From contig JALJCS010000022.1 of the NCBI GenBank assembly GCA_023055355.1, positions 6,371,001 to 6,435,000 on the forward strand: a stretch of DNA of 64,000 nucleotides, given 5' to 3'. Shown piece after piece: positions 63,695 through 64,000 of the stretch (its first letter is position 1; the number at the start of each line of letters is the position of its first letter). Made by a program: the position numbers and the translations under genes. Source of the stretch: Agelaius tricolor (lineage: Eukaryota; Chordata; Aves; Passeriformes; Icteridae). The notes beneath the pieces were generated by a model. It did no database searches. It was not told where the DNA came from and saw only the letters and a program-made list of their open reading frames with translations.

Positions 63695-63758
63695 ATCATT
63701 CCTCCAGGCGTAGTAGGTGCGAATTTGGTACTTCTCCTCACAGGTCAGGAGTAGTTTT
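63695..63758 (-). CDS. Possible internal exon of an unidentified minus-strand gene
   Basis: On the minus strand a good acceptor TTTTCTACAG is followed by 64 bases that read KLLLTCEEKYQIRTYYAWRN and D in one frame. A donor GAT|GTAAGG follows, and the other two frames have stops. Codon use is richer in GC than the AT-rich surroundings, as in a real exon. I do not recognise the protein. In mammals the next genes here are VWA2 (same strand as TDRD1) and AFAP1L2 (opposite strand); this segment matches neither as far as I can recall. It could be an exon of an avian neighbour or a fortuitous block. Confidence 0.4.
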
Positions 63759-64000
63759 CTGTAGAAAAGCAAGCATTAGAAAAAACATTTAAAAAGCCTG
63801 ATTGCTAATGAAGCTCCTTTGGACTGCTGTGAGCAGGGTGCCTGTGTGTGTGTTGTGCTCGGTGCTGCTGCCAGGCCTGCTGGCTGTGCTCCAGGGCTGC
63901 TGACAGTTTGGGCTGTCCCGAGCCTATCGGAGGAGCGGATACACCGAAAGTTCCTCCTAAATGTAACCTACAGCAATGTGGGTGTTCCTGGCGTTGTTTC

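Overview
The window reads as a bird nuclear genome, most likely a passerine. Five sense-strand CR1 retrotransposon fragments and one older antisense one are present, the genes are split into small exons by short GT-AG introns, and two genes sit head to head in the order known from vertebrate chromosomes (human 10q25): CCDC186 on the minus strand and TDRD1 on the plus strand. All calls come from reading splice sites, frames and remembered protein families; no alignment was run.

Layout. Positions 1-6.9 kb are intergenic, with a long 5'-truncated CR1 (1838-2505), small tandem repeats and an AT-rich block (about 6315-6850) that may be a solo LTR. Positions 6.9-42.3 kb hold CCDC186. The 3' UTR probably runs from the stop at 10692 down to a poly(A) signal at 6896-6901. 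Fifteen coding exons lie between 10692 and 28524, a 13.6 kb first intron follows, and a noncoding first exon sits in a CpG island near 42.15-42.27 kb. The coding exons join in frame to 912 residues. The intergenic stretch 42.3-47.4 kb separates the promoters and holds four CR1 pieces. Positions 47.4-62.75 kb hold TDRD1: a CpG-island first exon followed by a GC-rich minisatellite, then 21 exons ending with the stop at 62051-62053. From the conservative Met at 48709 it is 888 residues; an in-frame upstream start at 47510 would add 47. The last 1.2 kb holds one unassigned minus-strand exon-like block (63695-63758).

Function. CCDC186 is a widely expressed coiled-coil protein of the Golgi/endosomal system that works with RAB2 in dense-core vesicle maturation. 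TDRD1 is a germline scaffold of the piRNA pathway, with a MYND zinc finger and extended Tudor domains that bind methylated arginines of PIWI proteins. The two genes share an upstream region but not an obvious function, and each has its own CpG island.

Main finding. This TDRD1 model has the MYND finger and only three extended Tudor domains, where the mammalian protein has four. The missing one corresponds to the first Tudor domain: the exon after the MYND region joins, in frame and across a 103-bp intron, to the exon matching the segment that follows Tudor 1 in mammals. Other points of note are a GC-AG intron with a competing frame-shifting GT donor, a NAGNAG acceptor, a minisatellite that repeats a splice-donor sequence at the first exon, and a compact G-quadruplex motif at the CCDC186 promoter.
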